This document shows positions 58,441 to 64,000 of a stretch of DNA of 64,000 nucleotides, in pieces. Position numbers and translations under genes: made by a program. How positions within the stretch are numbered: position 1 is the first letter of the stretch; each line of letters begins with the position of its first letter. The stretch is from Kalaharituber pfeilii (taxonomy: Eukaryota; Ascomycota; Pezizomycetes; Pezizales; Pezizaceae), in NCBI GenBank assembly GCA_015179045.1, contig WHUZ01000015.1, positions 434,001 to 498,000 on the forward strand, written 5' to 3'. A model generated the notes under the pieces. That model worked only from the letters and a program-made list of their open reading frames with translations, searched no databases and was not told the DNA's origin.

Positions 58441-59471
58441 AACTGCCATAGTACTTTGACTAGCAAGTCTAAGCACGTTGGTCCCACTAACTGCTATTGC
58501 AATTGATCTACCAGAATTTTTCATTACCCTCAACTACGGTACACCTAGGAGGAACTGGCCTGCAAATGTGAGGAATTGAAGAGACTTACTTAAACATAAA
58601 AAGAAACAAAAACATTTGATATTCAATCTTTTTTTCCTTTTCTTTTTCCTATTTAATATCATTCTAACTCGAATACCAACACCGGTGAGCTATGGCGAGA
58701 GGCCGAAGCTACCTACAAAAGAAACAAATAAGAACTGGGACCGCACTACAATCCCGTATCCTCCAAAAGCTCCACAGACATGTGTGCTCATAATTATAGA
58801 TCCAACAGAGTCGCCCTCTCCTCCGGCCACTTCTGTGTCCACACTCTAACACTCCGTTGACAGATGAGCCGTTGCCTCCTCCTGCTCTCCATACCACCTT
58901 GTATCTCCCTACCTTGTGTCTCCACCCTCCTCAGACCTCTCCCGGCCAGTATGTCTCCTAAGAATCTTACTCTTCGCTGCCATCTCGTGAGAAGACTGTA
59001 CCCCAAGGCCAGCCTGTTCCCTTCCCTGGATCTCTCGCTTTCCCTAGCTCTCCCTTCAGCTCCCTCCTCTGCCACTATCTCCTCTACGTATCTCAGGACG
59101 CGCTCCTAGAAGTGGGAACTATTGTTGAATGTAAAAAAAAAAAAAAAGGTTTGTAACCGTTATATAGTTTTTATGTAACTAATAAATGTATAAAAGTATA
59201 TACTGTGTATATCATTTCCCAGAGGATGGACACGACAGCACTTTTCCGACTAGTTTATATACGCGAACTTATTCTTTGTCAAACCTCAGGGTAACACCTT
59301 TTTTCTTATGACCGAGACTAATGTACCTGTCCTTTGACAAAAATCTCAATTTACCGTCCCTGTATTTATTGTGAGAAGAAGCTAAGCTGCGTTACATCTC
59401 CATCAAACATGCCCTAACCCCAACACCTACCCCGCCCATTCACATCACTATTACCAACTAACATCACGGTG

Positions 59472-60357
59472 TTACGGACTTCCCATATCTTTCATCTCTA
59501 TATCGCCCCGTCCTCCTCCTCCAACCTCCCCGCCCTCCACACGCGCAGCAGCCTTCTTTGCCTTCTCCTTCTTCCGCTTCTTGATCTTCCTTTCCCTGTT
59601 CTTTAGCATCCTTTTAACCCTCTTCTCCTCCTCCTCTTTCTTCCTTTGCTCCTCGGCCCGTCGAGCTTCGTCCTCCATTTTCCGCGCCTGCACTCGCAGG
59701 AAAATGCGGCGCTTTTTTGATGGCTTGCAGTGTTTCCGTTTCGTTTCACTCTTGGCGGCGGATTTTTTTGTTGGGATAGCAGAAATGGTGATTAGTTTCC
59801 ATGGGTACGTGGAGCCGGGCCAATGTAGCTTTTTGGAGTCAGAGAGAATCTGCTCGCCAGAGACGGCGGAGGAGGAGAAGGCGGATTGGGCGGTGGGAGT
59901 GGGGGTGTAGAGGTAGTAAGAGTCTGGGCGGCGACGGGAACCACTGGAGGCGACGGAGAAGAAGGTGGTGGTGTAGAGGGTGGTGGGGGATGGTGGGGGA
60001 GTGGGGGTGCGGAGGGAGATGCGTTGGGGTTCGGTGGCTTTTGGGGCGGAGAAGAGGGGGAAGAGGAATTCGTCAGGAGATTCTTGGGGAGGTGGTTGTG
60101 GGTGTGATGGTGGTGAGGACGCAGGGGACGTGGAGGGCTGGAAGGAGATGAGGTTGGAGAGGAGGGCATGGAGGGAGTGGGGAGCCGAGGTGGGAGAGGA
60201 TGGGGCTGGAGAAGGGGAGGGTGAGAGGCCGGAGCGGAGGTCGGAGCGGCGGATGCTGGAAGTGGGAGTTAGTTACATGGTGATGTGGTGTTGGTGGGGG
60301 GGATTGCGGAAGACGGGGATGGTACCGTTTTGTCTGGGGAAGCTCAAAGTCAAACAT
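59472..60357 (-). CDS. DUF2011-family conserved fungal protein
   Basis: Two exons: 60357-60326 and 60255-59472; 816 nt, 271 aa. The 70-nt intron has a GTACCA donor, a perfect ACTAAC branch site and TTCCAG acceptor. Splicing yields an N-terminus MFDFELPQTKR-IRRSDL, matching the family's short MFDLP..KRVRRSDL start. Further family features are, in order, DEFLFPLFSAPK, EPQRISLR, RRRPDSYYLY, SGEQIL...WPGSTYPWKLI and a strongly basic/acidic C-terminal helix (KPSKKRRIFLRVQARK, then alternating Glu/Lys/Arg). The function of the family is unknown; the charged C-terminus suggests nuclear or nucleic-acid association. The coding frame has no long ATG-initiated ORF of its own, so simple ORF calls in other frames obscure it. 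It is divergent from the UBR7 gene, with 1.6 kb between starts. Confidence 0.9.
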
Positions 60358-61994
60358 TGTGATTGTAAGTACTAGCTATGCTCTAGCGGTTTGCGCGTTA
60401 TGATGGGCAGCAGAAGTGTGGTGATGGGTGTGAATTCTTATGATTCTTGGGGTTGAACATCCTGGTGCATAAAGAATGCAGAATAGGTACGTACTTTTTC
60501 CCATAAAATAGATAGGTAAGGTATCCATATTAGGCAGGCCAAGGTGTCTCCCGTGCACACGTGCAAGCGCGTAAATCCTAGTACTGCTCCGCGTAGCCTT
60601 AATACCGTGTCAAAAGGCCTCCCCCGTCACATACTGTTTGTATTGCATAAAGCTATACTCTTCCTCAAATATCACCACTTCCCTTTATTATCAATGTACC
60701 ACATGGGCCTAGACCCAGCTCATTTATCTATCCAGACTCTAGTTTAAAATTCATGCGAACCGATTTATCCCATTGTGAGTATAATGTGGCTAAAAAAAAA
60801 AAAAAAATGTACTGAACCCATCCCTAAACCAACACTAACGATCCCGCATACTCTGCATTATTGCAAGCAGAGTTTCTACAGATCCTTGTACTTTACATAC
60901 TTTCCCCACAACCTGGTAACATTTGCGATAAGAAAGACGATCAGACTCGGAAACGAGAACCTACAGAACTTACACCGATGATGACTGTTCCCATTATAAA
61001 TGTGACCACTTTGATTCCTGTAGCTCGTAGGTCTCGAACTGCGATTTCTAGCGATTCTATTCGCTTCCCAAACCCTTCATTAATAGCCATCCCAAGGGCC
61101 GTATTTATCCATTTAATAATATCTCAGCAGCATCGGTCGAAAGGGATTGTGTTGTGAGTGTTGAAATCCTAGTTGCCTGTACCCGACGATAGGTACTGCG
61201 CGGTTAGGAACTTTTGACGACGACGACGACGACAACGAATGATCAACTATAGTTGAAGGATGTACCAAATCGAATCGGCAATTGTTAGGCAGGCCAAGGT
61301 GGAATAGGTTCCTTCGTAGCGTAGATGTTTGTCTATGCTTTTCCTCAGTCCCGCCTATATATCATACTTGATGTATCATATGTACAAGGAGTCTCTCTGT
61401 CGCTGCTTTGTACCGTACAACAATTCACAATCTCTTTTCCTTTGTTCTCTCTTCGCGAGTGGAAGTAACTACGGCTGTTTGCACAAGAGGCAGGAGGAGC
61501 ATGGCATGCAACTATCATACGTAGGCAAAAACACGGAGAGAGCTGTCTCAACTGAGCATTACTGTACCTGGCTGCGAGTGGCTTTTATCGCGTTTTGCAG
61601 TGTTGGGCATGCCAAGCGTCCAGCCGCCAAGCGGGATGCGTGTTGCAACGAAGAAGGTACGAGACGCGTCTTTGTCTGGGTGCAGCTCAACCGGGTCACG
61701 TAACTGATGCACAGCGGCCCATGCGTATCGTCAGTAGCTGTGCACTACGGAGTACGGTACCTTCGTATCTACCCACTACCGGATTCTTACCTGACGGCAC
61801 GTGCGCGCTTACAGCTATCGCCACTGCAACATCACACGCTGAATCCACCCTCTCATCCACTCGCCCACCCCCACCCCCATCCCCATCCCCATCCCCATCC
61901 CCCATCCCCATCCCCCATCAAGATTCCCATCTCCACGCCAGACTAGTGAGTGGTAGTGGTAGCTGCATCAAGCACTTCTGTATCAAGCATACTC
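60358..61994. promoter_or_regulatory. Shared upstream region of the divergent DUF2011 and UBR7 genes
   Basis: No supported gene inside. It holds a 17-bp identical direct repeat TTAGGCAGGCCAAGGTG at 60530-60546 and 61285-61301, an A15-16 run near 60792, a GAC repeat near 61217-61237, and a CCCCAT/CATCCC microsatellite at 61879-61919 just before the UBR7 start. The direct repeat could be a shared regulatory site or a relic of duplication. Confidence 0.45.
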
Positions 61995-63743
61995 ATGTCT
62001 GCGCTGCACGACCCCCAGCCAATGGACGCTGTTCCGGCCCCGCATCCATCTCAGCCCTCTGCGCCTACTGAACCCTCCGTCACCGCCCTCGACTACATCA
62101 ACCACCAACTCGAGCTCGAAAAGGAAGCCCGTGAGATCCTTCCCTACAGCTTCGAGACATGCACATACTCTATGGGTCCTTTGCGGCAGCCTGTGTGTTT
62201 CCCCCTCCCCTTAAACTGCCCTCTCCTCCTTCCTCCCCCCTCCCCATCGGATCCCAATTGAAATAGATGACCCGAATTAAACGCAGACTCTCCTCCATAG
62301 GTCTACGCTTGCCCCACTCACTCCCCCGGCGCCGCCCTCTGCTACTCTTGCTCAATCTCCTGCCACCCTACCTGCACCCTGGTCGAGCTCTTCACAAAAC
62401 GCAACATACAATGCGACTGCGGCACCACTCGCGTCCCCAACGTCCCTTGCACCCTCCGCAGCAATGCTACAAACGAAGAGCCGTGTAAGGGAAACAAATA
62501 CTGCCACAACTACCAGGGCCGTTTCTGTGCGTGCGATAAAGACTATGATATCAATAAGGAGACGGGCACCATGTATCAGTGCTACTTGGGGGATGCGTGT
62601 AATGAGGATTGGTTCCATGACAAGTGCATTGTTGGGTGGACGGAGGAGGAGGCAGAGAAGGGAAAGGCGAAAAGGGCGCAGGATGCATCTGCAGTGGCAT
62701 TCGCAGCCCAGTCTAGCTGTGATATAGAAATGAAGGATTCAATTGGCGACACGATGACGACAGAAAACCACAAGACTGGACCCAACGGCACCCCAAATCC
62801 TCCTACAGCCAAAGGCGAGGCCCAGCCCGCCGAAGAGGAGGAAGACGAAGAAGACTCCCCCCCGGGTTCCCTGCTCCCTCCACATTCACCCACTTCATCT
62901 GTTGGTTATGCGTCCAGAAAAACCCGTGGCTACGCAACTACGCCGGCACCCCCGGGTTCCTCCCCGCAGTCATCAAACGGGATCTGGTCTCGAAGGAGGA
63001 TTATGAGAAGGCCGATGCGCTATTGGCCCAGCCACGGATACTCCCGGAGCCGTCAGTACTAGAGCCAGAAATTAAGCCACAACCATCATCGTCAGAAGAT
63101 ATAAACAGTCCTTCAGAAGAAGATGGCTCCTCCACTCTTCACCCCTCAAAAAAACGCAAAGCCTCCCCATCCCCTTCATCTTCCCCGCCATCCAAACGCC
63201 CTACTCTCACCATATGCGCCGCTCCCCCATCTTGCACCTACCCCCTCCCCTCCCCATACCTCCCTCAATCCCGCTCTCCCTCTTCCTCACCACCGCCCCC
63301 CACCTCTTCAGCCCCCCCCTCTGCCGCTGCCCCGTGCACCTTCCCCTCCTAGCCTCCGCCCCCCCTCTCCTACTTCAAACTGAAGAAGAAACCTATGAGC
63401 CCCCCTCTCGCCCGCCCACCAGCCCTCCTCCCCAACATCATCCCGGGCCCCCTCTATCCTCGACATGGGCGAGCGTGCATTGTCCACCATGGACCGCGTC
63501 AAAGCAATTGAAGGCGTCATGGCCTACAATCACATCAAAGAAAAGGTCAAGGATTTCCTGGCGCCGTTTGCAAAGGAAGGCAAGGAGGTTGGGGCGGAGG
63601 ATGTCAGGCGGTATTTTGAGAAGTTGAGAGGGGATGGGTGGGGTGGCGTAAATGGGAGTAAAGGGGCGGGTGGGGGGCGGGGAGATAAGGGGGGCGGGGA
63701 GAATGGGAGTGGTGATAATAGGAGGGAGCAGAGTGGATATTGA
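61995..63743 (+). CDS. UBR7: UBR7/Mlo2-type UBR-box and PHD-like protein, with three apparent frameshifts
   Basis: Exon 1 is 61995-62192 (66 codons, ending GPLRQP). Intron 62193-62300 leads to exon 2, beginning VYACPTHS. The UBR-type zinc finger follows (CYSCSISCHPTCTLVELF, CDCGT, PCKGNKYCHNYQGRFCACDK), then the PHD-like part (TMYQCY...NEDWFHDKC). An acidic stretch ends at a C7 run (62857-62863), after which homology continues one frame earlier (LPPGFPAPSTFTHFICWLCV, with the last PHD Cys pair). The frame changes again near 63236-63262 (SLFLTT...CRCP...EEETYEPP) and near 63400-63450 (ILDMGERALSTMDRVKAIEG to the stop at 63743). No GT/AG introns fit the two later changes and none is convincing at the first. 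Family role: putative E3 ubiquitin ligase linked to chromatin and mitosis. As written, translation would end at 63062. Confidence 0.9.
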
Positions 63744-64000
63744 GGCTAGATTGGGTTGGTTGAGTTGGGTTGGATGGGTGTGAGTGGGCGTGCTTCATTT
63801 GTCGCTTTTGTATACCGTTACTGGGATTGCAGTGTCACATATTGGGGGGTTATTACTTGCTTTTCTATGCATGGGTTTCTAACATCTTATTCAGGGTATT
63901 TGCAAAATCACTTCACTTCTACAGCGGGATTGAACCAATAATCATGAACCATCAAGCCCCAGCTTTACTTGATCTTTTGTTAAACTATGCAAAAGAGTGA
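63744..64000. other. 3' flank of the UBR7 gene
   Basis: GGTTG/GGTTGGA-rich and then AT-rich sequence, probably the 3' UTR. No further gene is visible before the window ends. Confidence 0.5.

Larger units (their letters stand above)
56499..59471. other. Intergenic region with local repeats
   Basis: No supported gene. Frames at 58616-59109 are short and Pro/Ser-rich in all three phases, and an A15 run follows at about 59132. A motif TCATGAGACATGTATCCGAGC near 56636 recurs, with one change, near 25531, so it probably belongs to a dispersed repeat. A tandem duplication at 58211-58440 is listed separately. Confidence 0.45.

Noticed and set aside
59792..60151. Pro-rich ORF (125 aa, minus) and Gly/Trp/Arg-rich ORFs (plus) in the DUF2011 locus
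   Set aside because: They are shadows of the spliced DUF2011 coding frame, which alone carries family motifs.
1..64000. CRISPR arrays, bacterial operons, rRNA genes
   Set aside because: No regularly spaced repeats, ribosome-binding-site-led gene strings or rRNA-like sequence seen; the gene structures are eukaryotic.

Overview
The window looks like nuclear DNA of a filamentous ascomycete (Pezizomycotina). Five genes are recognisable: a fungal sterol-regulatory bHLH factor, epsilon-COP, a YNL010W-type HAD phosphatase, a DUF2011 protein and a UBR7/Mlo2 protein. Most introns are short (54-92 nt; one is 108 nt), with GTANGT-type donors and CTAAC-like branch sites. Gene density is very low, about eight supported or probable genes in 64 kb, and a gene desert of about 26 kb lies in the middle. 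A repeat-rich genome of truffle type (Pezizomycetes) would fit, but that is inference only.

Layout. 1-2363: a CpG-rich block and AT-neutral flank. 2364-2939 (+): a small protein with a Cys-rich N-terminus. 2940-6356: intergenic, with a diverged tandem duplication of about 430 bp. 6357-9455 (-): SREBP-type factor with a long polyQ tract, followed upstream by a GC-rich promoter block to about 10760. 10761-18030: non-coding, with one perfect short retroposon insertion. 18030-18989: GC-rich block in front of a Ser/Pro/Gln-rich ORF (18990-20303, +). 20304-46812: desert with nested mobile DNA, namely TA-flanked pogo/Tc1-like MITEs, a second hairpin MITE family, inverted repeat copies differing mostly by transitions, and very short poly(A)-tailed insertions with target-site duplications. 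46813-48012 (-): HAD phosphatase. 50118-51259 (-): epsilon-COP. 54516-54960 (+): weak two-exon candidate. 55590-56498 (-): decayed gene. 59472-60357 (-) and 61995-63743 (+): divergent DUF2011 and UBR7 genes.

The genes form no pathway cluster; they are scattered housekeeping and regulatory genes. The least expected feature is a family of retroposons with a body of only about 19-50 bp plus a poly(A) tail. Four copies have perfect target duplications of 10-14 bp and a fifth has one mismatch. Two of them sit at the corresponding place in two different MITEs. Nearby is a run of three homologous intron-like segments separated by micro-exon-like spacers.

Limits: all calls come from reading the sequence. 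Splice sites were chosen by frame, signal quality and remembered family architecture. No alignment or composition statistic was computed.
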